NCBI RefSeq assembly: GCF_000739775.1 | Contig: NZ_BBJH01000037.1 | Coordinates: 1-64,000, forward strand | Source: Paraburkholderia heleia NBRC 101817 | GTDB taxonomy: Bacteria > Pseudomonadota > Gammaproteobacteria > Burkholderiales > Burkholderiaceae | Reading direction: 5' to 3' | Length of the DNA: 64,000 bases | In this document: in pieces, positions 44,165-52,821 of the stretch | How positions within the stretch are numbered: position 1 is the first letter of the stretch | How the letters are laid out: each line of letters begins with the position of its first letter | Position numbers and translations under genes: made by a program | The notes under the pieces: model-generated | What the model was told of the DNA's origin: nothing | The model's input: the letters and a program-made list of their open reading frames with translations, nothing else | Databases searched by the model: none

Positions 44165-44533
44165 CTACGACCGGGGCGGGACGCGAAACCACGTGACTGC
44201 CACGACCAGCAGGAATCCTGCATAGGCCGTCGCGAACACCCAGCCGGGCAAGTCGTAGTACAGCAAGGCGCTAACCCAATGCTGGACGAATCCCTGCGGC
44301 CCCGCGTGCCCGGTGCGTAGCCAGTCCTCGAGCACCGTGAGGGGGCACGGGATGTCGAGGACCGCAAGGAGGGCGACGACGCCTATCGCAACGAGATGCG
44401 TGAGACGGAACACGCGGTTGCGCACCCAATCGCGTTCGAGCCATGCGCCGATCCAGATCGCGGGCAATCCGCCGACGATGAAGAGTACGAGCAGCGCGTG
44501 CAGCACGAGAACGGTATTGGCCAGCCAGTTCAT
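44165..44533 (-). CDS. DUF2784-family membrane protein
   Basis: A 122-residue inner-membrane protein with three to four hydrophobic segments. LANTVLVLHALLVLFIVGGLPAIWIG, PCPLTVLEDWLR and the terminal WVFATAYAGFLLVVAVTWFRVPP are marks of DUF2784. The function of the family is not known. It stands alone between the LysR gene and the NodZ-like gene. Confidence 0.8.
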   Translation of the reverse strand: MNWLANTVLVLHALLVLFIVGGLPAIWIGAWLERDWVRNRVFRLTHLVAIGVVALLAVLDIPCPLTVLEDWLRTGHAGPQGFVQHWVSALLYYDLPGWVFATAYAGFLLVVAVTWFRVPPRS

Positions 44534-44602
44534 GACGATGCTCGCCGTTGCCCTCGCCCTGCGTACCTGGCTTCGATGATACGTTCCTCGGAGATCGAGG
44601 GG

Positions 44603-45643
44603 TCAGGGCAGGGGGCCCGCGTTTGGCGTCGTTCCGTTTGCCGTGAACGGCGAGTCGAAAGCCGCAATTGCGATTTCGGGATTCACCGGATCGTTGTCGT
44701 GCTTGTTCTGCTCGGTCCAGATCTGGCTATCGGGAAACCAGAATGCGTTTTCGCGTGGCGGCACGACGAGCCTCACTCGCAGCGACGGATTGAAGATCTT
44801 CGACCAGGCCGAAAGATAGGAGGGCGTCTTGATCAACTGACCGCAGTTTGCGAGTAGCAGGCTCGCGACCAGGGCTTCGCGGCCGATTGCGAGTCCGGGA
44901 TGTCCGCTGAAGTGCACGGGCTTCCCTGCGCTCGCGAGCCGCGTGGCAGGCGCGACGTTGACGGGCACCGCGAAGCCCCACTGCCGGAAGAAGTCAAGGA
45001 AGGCCTGCTCGTCGCTGGAGACGAAGATGTTCGTGAGCCGGCGATCGTCGGCCAGTGCTTGCTCGACCGTGCGGCAAAACGCACTCCATTCGATCGTATG
45101 GGCCTCGAACTTTTTATCGGTGCCGCGAAAATGGACGCCCAATGTCGAGGCGCCGATATCGAGCCGCTCGCCGATGTGCGCGACTTCCTCGCGGATCGAT
45201 TCGCCCGGCCGGAAGTTCGACAGGAATACCGTACTCGCCCGCGCGAGCCCGAGGCCCGCTTCGTAACGGCGAAAGCCCAGATCGCCGAGATCGCGCACGA
45301 TCGACGTTCGCAAACCGGCTCTTGCGGCGTGCGGCACGGCGGACAGTGCGAGGTTTTCAAAGTATTCGGCGAGCCAGTCGATTTTGCCTTGCGCGTCGCC
45401 ATAACTGCCTCCGCGCGCCGAAATGACGGGAGTCAATCGCTTTTCGTCGCAGTACAGGAGAATGCACAAGACGATCTGCATGATGGAAAAAAAGCCCGAA
45501 CTGGCGCGAATCTCGATGACGAAGTGGCCACGGTTGAGGTGCTGCTTCGCATGGAGGGAAAGGCGATTCGGCGTATTGAGCACATTCTTGAAGCCTTCGC
45601 TGCGCCGCACCTGCCTTGCGATTTCAATGAGGTTTCTGAACAT
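44603..45643 (-). CDS. NodZ/fucosyltransferase-like glycosyltransferase
   Basis: A 346-residue protein. The central segment TLGVHFRGTDKKFEAHTIEW has the HxRGTD-type donor-binding motif of GT23/GT11-like fucosyltransferases such as NodZ. LTNIFVSSDEQAFLDFFRQWG and the C-terminal LVASLLLANCGQLIKTPSYLSAWSKIFNP follow the family order. The ATG at 45643 has AAGGGACA upstream. Predicted role is transfer of a sugar from a GDP-sugar to a surface glycan or lipid; the donor is inferred. No other nodulation or glycan gene is nearby. Confidence 0.65.
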   Translation of the reverse strand: MFRNLIEIARQVRRSEGFKNVLNTPNRLSLHAKQHLNRGHFVIEIRASSGFFSIMQIVLCILLYCDEKRLTPVISARGGSYGDAQGKIDWLAEYFENLALSAVPHAARAGLRTSIVRDLGDLGFRRYEAGLGLARASTVFLSNFRPGESIREEVAHIGERLDIGASTLGVHFRGTDKKFEAHTIEWSAFCRTVEQALADDRRLTNIFVSSDEQAFLDFFRQWGFAVPVNVAPATRLASAGKPVHFSGHPGLAIGREALVASLLLANCGQLIKTPSYLSAWSKIFNPSLRVRLVVPPRENAFWFPDSQIWTEQNKHDNDPVNPEIAIAAFDSPFTANGTTPNAGPLP

Positions 45644-45944
45644 GCCGTGTCCCTTTGATCCTGAAAACGTGGATTGCCTTTCGGGCCGGGCAACGCCGCG
45701 TCCTGTTCGCAGGCGAGCGGTGCGCACACGGTAGAACCCGTCGATGGATGCGCCTTTAACTGCGTTAGCAACGATTGAGGGATGAGACGTATGTTTTCCG
45801 GCGATAACTCGATCGTCTCGCACGCCTGGATTGACTGGATATTTGGCATCCTGAGCGGTTGAGGCATTTTAGGATCTCGTGTTTACGCGTTGATTATCCT
45901 GAGGATTAAGTAACATCCCCCAATGCCCGTGATCGCTCGCGCGG
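45644..45944. other. 301-bp intergenic region
   Basis: It holds the likely promoter of the leftward glycosyltransferase. A rightward 23-codon frame at 45791-45862 (MFSGDNSIVSHAWIDWIFGI) has GAGGGATGAGA before its ATG, but it is too short to call as a gene. A short dyad around ATCCTGAGGAT lies near 45896-45906. Confidence 0.3.
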
Positions 45945-46541
45945 CTAGCCGAACGGCCTGAGCTGCGACTCCGGCACGTCGACGCGCAGGTTTTCCATGA
46001 GCACCGTTTCGATCGGCTCGCGTGACTCGCCTTCGCTCACGATCTTGACGGGCAGCCCATGGCTCAAGTCGAACCATAACTTATAGGAAAACACGCCGCT
46101 CACGAACTGTCCAGTCCGGCACGTCACGATCACATGCGCCGCCTCGCGCCTGCCGATCGTCTCGGCGCCGACGACCTGTGTGTCGCCACGCAGTTGAAGC
46201 TCGCGGACATTGACCAGCAGCGCGCCGATATCGGACTCGTCGACGCGATGACCCTGCGGGCTCTGAATCATGTGATTGTCGGGGCTCAGCGTGAGCCTCG
46301 GAAACGTGTCGATACCGAACGGCCAAAGCTTGACCTTCCCCGATTCCGGGTTGAAGGTGAGCGTCGCGCCGCCATGCGGCCGGATGAAGTCCATCCGGAC
46401 GAGGCCGGGCTTGCGGTAGCCATAGAGCACTTCGACCGTTTCAGCGCCCGCCGAAGTCGATTTCAACGTGACCTGGTAGTTGGCGAGCGCATCGAAGCGT
46501 GCCTGCGCGAGGGCCACGAAATCCCGGTCTGGGAGCGTCAT
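45945..46541 (-). CDS. DUF1571/LolA-like protein
   Basis: A 198-residue protein rich in beta strands. FDALANYQVTLKSTSAG, VEVLYGYRKPGLVRMDFIRP, TLTFNPESGKVKLWPFG and YKLWFDLSHGLPVKIV follow the LolA-like incomplete beta-barrel used by lipoprotein or lipid carriers. No signal peptide is present, which is odd for the family; the true protein may be cytoplasmic or the export signal may be lost. AGGAGGGGG precedes the ATG, so the start is firm. It is divergent from the SRPBCC gene. Confidence 0.65.
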   Translation of the reverse strand: MTLPDRDFVALAQARFDALANYQVTLKSTSAGAETVEVLYGYRKPGLVRMDFIRPHGGATLTFNPESGKVKLWPFGIDTFPRLTLSPDNHMIQSPQGHRVDESDIGALLVNVRELQLRGDTQVVGAETIGRREAAHVIVTCRTGQFVSGVFSYKLWFDLSHGLPVKIVSEGESREPIETVLMENLRVDVPESQLRPFG

Positions 46542-46645
46542 TGCCCCCTCCTATACTCGAACGTGGAAGATGGGTCATTCTGGAGCACGGCTTCACACCG
46601 CGCAATCCACGCCTGGCGCTGGCGCAGACAAGGAGGAAGCGAACG

Positions 46646-47137
46646 ATGGCGGAATTCCGTCTGACCACCTTATGGTGTATCGAGGCGCCGGTTCAGCCGG
46701 TATGGGACGCGATCCACGATGCGATGAACTGGCCGAGGTGGTGGAAGAACGTCGAAGCGGTACGCGAGCTGCAGGCGGGCGAGACCGACGGGCTGGGGGC
46801 GGTGCATCGTTACACGTGGAAAGGCGTGCTGCCTTATCGCGTGGTTATCGACGTGCGCGTCACGCGCGTCGCGCCGCTTGTTGCCCTCGAGGGCGAGGCC
46901 AGCGGCGCGCTGCAGGGCGTGGGCCGCTGGCATTTCGCGGCCGACGGCGGCCGCACGGTGGTGCGCTACGATTGGCACGTCAGGACGGCCAGCGCGTGGA
47001 TGAGCGCGGTCGCGCTCGCGCCTTTCGCACAGCTGGCATTCCGCTGGAATCACGATTCGATCATGCGCGAAGGCGGCCTCGCGCTTGCGCGCCTGCTCGA
47101 GGCACGGTTCATCGACTGCAGCGGCCAACGGCGATAA
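46646..47137 (+). CDS. SRPBCC-family lipid/ligand-binding protein
   Basis: A 163-residue protein with the START/polyketide-cyclase fold. TTLWCIEAPVQPVWDAIHDAMNWPRWWKNVEAV is the characteristic beta-helix-helix opening, followed by RYTWKGVLPYRVVIDVRVTRV and GRTVVRYDWHVRTA. It would bind a hydrophobic ligand; whether it is an enzyme is unknown. AAGGAGG precedes the ATG. It lies divergent to the LolA-like gene and upstream of the lipid ABC system, so a lipid context is plausible. Confidence 0.8.
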   Translation: MAEFRLTTLWCIEAPVQPVWDAIHDAMNWPRWWKNVEAVRELQAGETDGLGAVHRYTWKGVLPYRVVIDVRVTRVAPLVALEGEASGALQGVGRWHFAADGGRTVVRYDWHVRTASAWMSAVALAPFAQLAFRWNHDSIMREGGLALARLLEARFIDCSGQRR

Positions 47138-47249
47138 GTGCAACAATCGGATTCGTCAGTGCGCTTGCACACGCTTTCTGCAAGATTTCTGCGAGACGGA
47201 GGTGTTGTGAACATGGCCCATCGCTCATTTGCCGTGCATGGGAGGCAAC

Positions 47250-47405
47250 ATGACTGAGATCGAGAAGGAGGCCGTCGTCGCAGTGCTGAACAGGATCCTC
47301 GAATCCGGGCGGGCGGGAGATGCTGCGCCGTCCGGGCACTACCGCGACGTCGCCGCAGCAGGACATGGGTCCCGCCTGAGCGGCGCTGGGTGCGGCTCGA
47401 CATGA
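47250..47405 (+). pseudogene. Possible bacterioferritin-like N-terminal fragment
   Basis: A 51-residue frame with a strong GGAGG site before its ATG. The first 18 residues (MTEIEKEAVVAVLNRILE) look like the N-terminus of Burkholderia ferritin-like (bacterioferritin) proteins. After that the sequence is not ferritin-like, consistent with a frameshift and a large truncation. Its stop overlaps the ABC ATPase ATG as ATGA, so its surviving translation start may now serve as a leader that couples to the ABC gene. Confidence 0.4.
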
Positions 47406-48091
47406 TGCTGACGCTCGCCAACGTATCGAAGCACTATGACGGCACCACGCCGCGCAACGTGCTGCGCGGCGTGAATCTCGAACTGCGCTCAGGTGAATGC
47501 GTCGCAATCATGGGCGAATCGGGCGCCGGAAAATCGACACTGCTCAATCTCGCAGCCGGTCTCGACCGGCCGGACGCGGGACACATCGTTTTCGACGGAC
47601 ACGATCTCGGCGCACTCGACGACGACGCGGCCACCCTGCAGCGCCGCCAGAAAATGGGCTTCGTGTTCCAGGCCTTCCACGTGCTGCCGAACCTCACGGC
47701 GGCGCAAAACATCGCGCTGCCGCTGCTCCTGAACGGCATACGGGCGAAAGACGTGCCCGCGCGCGTGTCGTCCGTGCTGCACGCAGTCGGGCTCGGCGGG
47801 CGCGAGCGCGCGCTGCCGCGCGAATTGTCGGGCGGCGAGTTGCAGCGTGTGGCGATCGCGCGTGCGCTCGTGCATCAGCCGCGTCTCGTGCTGGCCGACG
47901 AACCCACCGGCAATCTCGATCACGACACGGCGATGCGTATCCTTGCGCTGCTGCGCGAGCTGGCGCAAAAGAACGGAGCGGGCGTGCTGCTCGCGACGCA
48001 TTCGGGTGCCGTGTCGGCTGCCGCCGACCGCGTGCTGCGGCTCACGCCCGCCGGGCTCGAGCCGTACACGCCCGGCGCGGGCGGCGCGTAG
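47402..48091 (+). CDS. ABC transporter ATPase (LolD/MacB-type, AttE-like)
   Basis: A 229-residue nucleotide-binding subunit. Walker A is GESGAGKSTLL, the Q-loop region VFQAFHVLPNL, the signature LSGGELQRVAIARAL, Walker B LVLADEPTGNLD and the H-loop LLATHSG. This is the LolD/MacB class that powers mechanotransmission without passage of substrate through the membrane. It begins by ATGA overlap with the small upstream frame and ends 3 bp before the permease. Partner of the double-FtsX permease and the CrtC-like exported protein. Confidence 0.93.
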   Translation: MMLTLANVSKHYDGTTPRNVLRGVNLELRSGECVAIMGESGAGKSTLLNLAAGLDRPDAGHIVFDGHDLGALDDDAATLQRRQKMGFVFQAFHVLPNLTAAQNIALPLLLNGIRAKDVPARVSSVLHAVGLGGRERALPRELSGGELQRVAIARALVHQPRLVLADEPTGNLDHDTAMRILALLRELAQKNGAGVLLATHSGAVSAAADRVLRLTPAGLEPYTPGAGGA

Positions 48092-48094
48092 GCG

Positions 48095-50755
48095 ATGCGC
48101 TGGTTCGGCGCCGTGGGTTCATCGCGCGACGCTGCTGCATCGCGCGCATCACGTTGCCTGGGCAAGCGCATGCCCGCTGGCGGCGTCGGCGCCGCGCTCA
48201 TCGCCGCTGAAATGCGCGCGCATCCGCTGCGCACGCTGATCGGCGTTCTCGCAATCGCGGCGGGCGTCGCGATGGGCTATGCCGTGCAGTTGATCAATCG
48301 CGCGGCGCTCAGCGAACTGTCGGCCACCGTCAACTCGCTGATGGGCAACGCCGATATCGAGCTGCGCGGTCCGCGCGCGGGCTTCGATGAAGCGCTGTAC
48401 CCGCGCATTGCCCGTCTGCCCGAGGTCGCCGCGGCCAGCCCGGTGGTCGAGGTCGATGCGCGCGTGGCGGGACGCGACGAGTCGTTGAAGCTGCTCGGCG
48501 TCGATGTGTTTCGCGCGGGCTATGTCACGCCGAATCTCGTCGGGCGCGTGGAGCTGGCCGATCGCACGAACGGCACGAACGGCACGAACGGCACGAACGG
48601 CACGAACGGCGCAAAGGCCACCACGCTCGATCTGCTCGATCCGGACACCGTATTTCTCTCGCCCGCCGCGCTGAGCTGGCTCGCGCTCAAGCCCGGCGAT
48701 TCGCTCACGGTGCAGGTCGGGCTGGCCTCGGTCGCGCTGCGCGTCGCGGGTGTGTTGCCCGCATCGGGCGATGCGGTGCGCGTCGGCGTGATGGACATCG
48801 GCGCCGCGCAATGGCGCTTGCAGCGGCTCGGCACGCTCGAGCGCATCGACATCAAGCTCAAGCCAGGTGTCGATGCCGAAGTGTTCGCGCATTCGCTCGC
48901 GCCACGCTTGCCCGCGGGTGTCGCCGCCGTCACGCCGGGCGACAACGCACACCGCACCTCGATGCTCTCGCGTGCGTATCGCGCGAATCTCAACGTGCTC
49001 GCACTCGTTGCGCTATTCACGGGCGCGTTTCTCGTTTTCACAATGCAGGCCCTTGCCGTACTGAGACGCCGTGCGCAGTTTGCGCTGCTGCGCGCGATCG
49101 GCGTGACGCAACGCGGCGTGCTGTGGCTCGTCGTCTCGGAGGGCGCGATGCTCGGCGTGCTCGGCGCGGCAGCGGGTCTCGCTATCGGCTTCGCGCTCGC
49201 TGCGGCCGTGCTCCGCTATGCAGGCGGCGATCTGGGCGGCGGCTATTTCGAAGGGGTGCAGCCGCGCGTGCATTTCGATGCGATGCCCGCGGCGATATTT
49301 TTTGCGCTGGGGATGGCCGCGTCGGTGCTCGGCAGTCTCGCACCGGCGCTCGAAGCCGCGAGGGCGCGACCCGCGCGGGCGCTGAAGGCCGGCGACGAGG
49401 AAGCGCCGGCCGCCCGGCTGCGCACGAAGCGTGCGGTCGCGGCGGCGCTGCTCGCGCTCGCCGCTGGGCTCGCCGCGGCGCTATTGCCGCCCGTGGCCGG
49501 CTTGCCGGTGTTCGGCTATCTCTCCATCGCGCTGTTGCTGCTGGGCGGCGTGCTGGCGATGCCGGCGCTCGTGCGCGCCGTCTTTGCCGTGCTGCCGCGC
49601 TCGCATCACGCCTTGCCGCAGCTCGTGCTGGCGCAGCTCGCCAATGCCCCCGGGCGTGCGACGATCGGGCTCGCGGGCATCGTCACGAGCTTCAGCCTGA
49701 TGGCGGCGATGGCGATCATGGTGTCGAGCTTTCGCGTCGCGGTCGACGACTGGCTGCAGTGGCTGCTGCCCGCGCCGCTCTATCTGCGCGCTTCGCCGGG
49801 CGGCGACAGCGCATTCCTGTCGCCGGGAGATCAGGCGGTCATTGCCGCCACGCCCGGCATTGCGCGCGCCGAGTTTCTTCGCGCGACGCAAATCTCGCTC
49901 GACGCTCGCCTGCCGCCCGTAAGCCTGCTCGCGCGGCCCATCGATGCGCATCACCCCGCCGCGCGCCTGCCGTTGACGACCGCGCCTCGCGTGCCGCAAG
50001 CCGGCGAGCCGCCGCCGGTGTGGATCAGCGAGGCGGCCGCCGATCTGTATGGGATGCACACGGGCCAGCGCATCACGCTGCCGCTCGCGGGACAGCGCCT
50101 CCCGTTCATCGTGGCCGGCATCTGGCGCGACTACGCACGCCAGTTCGGGGCCATCGTGATCGATGCGAGCGACTATCGCCGGCTGACTCGCGACACACGC
50201 GTGACCGATGCCGCCTTGTGGCTCGACGCGGGCGTTGCGCCGTCGCAGGCGATCGCACGCTTGCGCGAGCGTGTGCACGGCGGGCAGCGCCTCGAGTTCG
50301 CGCAGCCTGGCGAGATCCGCGCGGCGAGTCTGCATATCTTCGACCGCAGCTTCGCCGTGACGTATCTGCTGGAAGCGGTGGCGGTGATCATCGGACTCTT
50401 CGGCGTCGGCGCGAGCTTCGGGTCGCAGGCGCTTGCCCGTACGCGCGAGTTCGGCATGCTGCGGCATATCGGCGTGACGCGTCGGCAGATCGCGGTCATG
50501 CTCGCGATGGAAGGCTCGCTCGTTGCGCTGCTCGGCGTGCTTGCCGGCTTGACGCTGGGCCTGGGTCTCGCGATGGTGCTCGTGCATGTCGTCAACCCGC
50601 AGTCGTTTCATTGGACGATGAGCTTGTACATGCCGTGGGGGTTGCTGGCCGCGCTGGCCTCGGCGGTCGTCGTGGCCGCCGCGCTCACGGCGCTCCTGAG
50701 TTCGCGCGCGGTGATGTCGGTCGACGCGGTGCGCGCCGTGCGCGACGACTGGTGA
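48095..50755 (+). CDS. Double-FtsX ABC permease (AttFG-like)
   Basis: An 886-residue inner-membrane protein. TM1 (LIGVLAIAAGVAMGYAVQLI) is followed by a large periplasmic domain, then three membrane segments around residues 300-420, a second set around 440-500, another periplasmic domain and three C-terminal segments ending ALTALLSSRAVMSV. This is two FtsX modules in one chain, where related Att systems may use two permeases. A 9-bp repeat encodes an Asn-Gly-Thr run in the first periplasmic domain. Expected to extract or move lipid or lipoprotein with the preceding ATPase. Confidence 0.88.
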   Translation: MRWFGAVGSSRDAAASRASRCLGKRMPAGGVGAALIAAEMRAHPLRTLIGVLAIAAGVAMGYAVQLINRAALSELSATVNSLMGNADIELRGPRAGFDEALYPRIARLPEVAAASPVVEVDARVAGRDESLKLLGVDVFRAGYVTPNLVGRVELADRTNGTNGTNGTNGTNGAKATTLDLLDPDTVFLSPAALSWLALKPGDSLTVQVGLASVALRVAGVLPASGDAVRVGVMDIGAAQWRLQRLGTLERIDIKLKPGVDAEVFAHSLAPRLPAGVAAVTPGDNAHRTSMLSRAYRANLNVLALVALFTGAFLVFTMQALAVLRRRAQFALLRAIGVTQRGVLWLVVSEGAMLGVLGAAAGLAIGFALAAAVLRYAGGDLGGGYFEGVQPRVHFDAMPAAIFFALGMAASVLGSLAPALEAARARPARALKAGDEEAPAARLRTKRAVAAALLALAAGLAAALLPPVAGLPVFGYLSIALLLLGGVLAMPALVRAVFAVLPRSHHALPQLVLAQLANAPGRATIGLAGIVTSFSLMAAMAIMVSSFRVAVDDWLQWLLPAPLYLRASPGGDSAFLSPGDQAVIAATPGIARAEFLRATQISLDARLPPVSLLARPIDAHHPAARLPLTTAPRVPQAGEPPPVWISEAAADLYGMHTGQRITLPLAGQRLPFIVAGIWRDYARQFGAIVIDASDYRRLTRDTRVTDAALWLDAGVAPSQAIARLRERVHGGQRLEFAQPGEIRAASLHIFDRSFAVTYLLEAVAVIIGLFGVGASFGSQALARTREFGMLRHIGVTRRQIAVMLAMEGSLVALLGVLAGLTLGLGLAMVLVHVVNPQSFHWTMSLYMPWGLLAALASAVVVAAALTALLSSRAVMSVDAVRAVRDDW
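48566..48610. repeat. 9-bp tandem repeat ACGAACGGC, five units
   Basis: Five perfect copies of ACGAACGGC in frame, encoding Thr-Asn-Gly. It lies in the first periplasmic domain of the ABC permease and could vary in copy number without frameshift. Confidence 0.9.
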
Positions 50756-50759
50756 CGCG

Positions 50760-51932
50760 ATGAGACGGCGCACGTTCCTGCACAGGGGCCTGGCATGGCC
50801 GCTCGCGGCGCTCCTGCCACGCGCCGTGCGGGCGCGCATGCCGGACTATCCGGCGGTGACGAGCGGACAGCCGCTCGTATTTCCGCGCGACTATGGCGCG
50901 CATTCGCGCTATCGCACCGAATGGTGGTACGTGACCGGCTGGCTGCAAACGGACGCCGCCGCCGCGGATGCCGGTGCCTCGCTGGGCTTCGAAGCGACCT
51001 TCTTCCGCTCGCGCCCCGCGCTCGACGACTCGAACCCGAGCCGCTTCGCGCCGGATCAGCTACTGTTTGCCAACGTGGCGCTGAGCGATCCCCACGCGGG
51101 CAGCCTGCAGCACGATCAGCGCATTGCGCGCCGCGGCTTCGGTCTTGCCGATGCAAGCGAGACGGACACGGCAGTCCACATCGACGACTGGTCGCTCGCG
51201 CGCAACGCGGACGGCCGCTACCGCCTGAACGTCGCTACGCCCGGCTTTGCGTTCGCCTTCACATTGGCGCCGACGCAGCCGGTGCTCGTCAACGGCGCAG
51301 GCGGGTACAGCCGCAAAGGTCCGCTGCCGGACGAAGCGAGCTACTACTACAGCGTACCGTGGCTGCAAGTCGACGGCGTGCTCAAGCGCGGCGACGATTC
51401 GACCGGCCATGCCGGGCATGTGCGAGGGCAGGCGTGGCTCGATCACGAATGGTCGTCGGCGCCGCTCGCTGATGAAGCGGTCGGCTGGGACTGGATCGGC
51501 ATCAACTTCGATGACGGCGGCGCGCTCATGGCCTTGCAGATTCGCGACAGGGCAGGGCGCAAGTTCTGGGCGGGCGGCACGCTGCGCGCCGCCGATGGAA
51601 GCACACATACGCTTTCGCCAGAGAGCATTCGCTTCACGCCGCTGCGCCAGTGGCGTTCGCCGCATACCGGCGCACAGTATCCGGTCGCGATGCGCGTCGA
51701 TGCGCAGGACATCCATCTGACGCTGGTGCCGCTCATGGACGATCAGGAGTTCGACAGCCGTGCCAGCACCGGCGCGGTGTATTGGGAGGGCGCGGTGACG
51801 GCGTTTGCCGTGGACGCGGCGAGCGCGGGCACGAACGCGGGCGCGGCAAATACCGCTGCGAAACCCACAGGAAAACCGCTAGGGCGCGGCTATCTCGAAC
51901 TCACGGGCTATGTTCAGCGCCTCCGGCTTTAG
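50760..51932 (+). CDS. Exported AttH/CrtC-like lipocalin-fold protein
   Basis: A 390-residue protein with a basic start that fits a Tat or Sec signal (MRRRTFLHRGLAWPLAALL). FPRDYGAHSRYRTEWWYVTGWL, SYYYSVPWLQVDGVL and AWLDHEWSSAPLADEAVGWDWIG are the conserved segments of the AttH/carotenoid 1,2-hydratase (CrtC) family. It ends with VYWEGAVTAF and GYLELTGYVQRL. Four bases separate it from the permease stop, so it is the third gene of the ABC operon. It is a periplasmic lipid-binding or lipid-processing partner by context, and no carotenoid genes are nearby. Confidence 0.88.
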   Translation: MRRRTFLHRGLAWPLAALLPRAVRARMPDYPAVTSGQPLVFPRDYGAHSRYRTEWWYVTGWLQTDAAAADAGASLGFEATFFRSRPALDDSNPSRFAPDQLLFANVALSDPHAGSLQHDQRIARRGFGLADASETDTAVHIDDWSLARNADGRYRLNVATPGFAFAFTLAPTQPVLVNGAGGYSRKGPLPDEASYYYSVPWLQVDGVLKRGDDSTGHAGHVRGQAWLDHEWSSAPLADEAVGWDWIGINFDDGGALMALQIRDRAGRKFWAGGTLRAADGSTHTLSPESIRFTPLRQWRSPHTGAQYPVAMRVDAQDIHLTLVPLMDDQEFDSRASTGAVYWEGAVTAFAVDAASAGTNAGAANTAAKPTGKPLGRGYLELTGYVQRLRL

Positions 51933-51937
51933 CGCTA

Positions 51938-52783
51938 TTACCCCAGCTCGAACGACGTCACACCGAACACGCGATCGATTGCAATCGCGGGCGCGTTTTT
52001 CGTGTACATCCGGGCGGTTTCGAAGACGCTCGTCATACCGTGCCGCTGCGCCAGCGCGACGGCTGCGGGGTTCGTTTCCGGCACGTCGAGCACGATGACC
52101 TCGCGAGGCATGCTCGCCGCCAGCGCGCGAAAGAGGCCCGTGGCAACGCCCGCATCGTCGGCGAAGAGCGGGCCGATCTTGCAGCCCGCCTCGCAGCGAC
52201 GCACGACGCCGTAGCCGACGACGCGGCCCGCGTCGACCGTAGCGAGCGCAACGGCATCGGGCTGTGAAATCCAGGCGCGGAGGAAACGCTCGCGCGCCGC
52301 GGGAAAACAGGCGCGATCGCAGGCTAGCAACTGCTCGAACGGCACGTCCGCGGCTGCCGCCACACATGCGCACCCGATGCCGCTCACACGACCCTGATAG
52401 CGGATGTTGCGGTACGCGAGCCGGAATCCGGACTTCCCATAGTTCGCCTGTTGGGCGACGACACCGTCGAGACCGATGTTACGGTCTCCCAGGTAGCGCA
52501 TGCCGTGCTGCCAGATTCGCATGCCGAAGCCTTTGCCGCGAAATCCGGGTTTCACGATGTAGAGTCCGATGAAGCCAAAGCTGTCGTCGTAGGCGACGGC
52601 GCAGAGGCACGCGACCGGCTCGCCGCGCCAGACGCCGACAAAGAAACCGGCCGGGTCCGCTTCCCTGAAACAGCGCGCGTCGTGCCACCCGGGGTTCCAG
52701 CCCTCGGCAGCCGCCCATTCGACCGACATGGCCACCTCGTCGGCCGACATGGTGCGCACGATGAAGTCGTCGGTTTGTTCCAT
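51938..52783 (-). CDS. Double-domain GNAT acetyltransferase
   Basis: A 281-residue protein. The N-terminal GNAT domain shows FIGLYIVKPGFRGKGFGMRIWQHGM, whose R-G-K-G-F-G is the acetyl-CoA loop. The C-terminal half (LATVDAGRVVGYGVVRRCEAGCKIGPLFADD) matches the DUF1248-type second domain found in YitH-like acetyltransferases. No substrate can be named. It is convergent with the AttH-like gene, with 5 bp between the stops, and about 38 bp beyond the OsmC stop on the same strand. Confidence 0.85.
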   Translation of the reverse strand: MEQTDDFIVRTMSADEVAMSVEWAAAEGWNPGWHDARCFREADPAGFFVGVWRGEPVACLCAVAYDDSFGFIGLYIVKPGFRGKGFGMRIWQHGMRYLGDRNIGLDGVVAQQANYGKSGFRLAYRNIRYQGRVSGIGCACVAAAADVPFEQLLACDRACFPAARERFLRAWISQPDAVALATVDAGRVVGYGVVRRCEAGCKIGPLFADDAGVATGLFRALAASMPREVIVLDVPETNPAAVALAQRHGMTSVFETARMYTKNAPAIAIDRVFGVTSFELG

Positions 52784-52821
52784 GCCTTCGCAAGCCCGTT
52801 ATGAATGTGAGCAGGCGCTCG

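Noticed and set aside
48811..50763. A 650-codon frame overlapping the ABC permease in another frame
   Set aside because: It has the Arg-rich composition of a shifted frame and no motifs, while the permease frame has clear FtsX features.
50760..51932. Carotenoid 1,2-hydratase as the function of the CrtC-like gene
   Set aside because: It is in an operon with a LolD/FtsX-type ABC transporter, carries an export signal, and no carotenoid genes are present.
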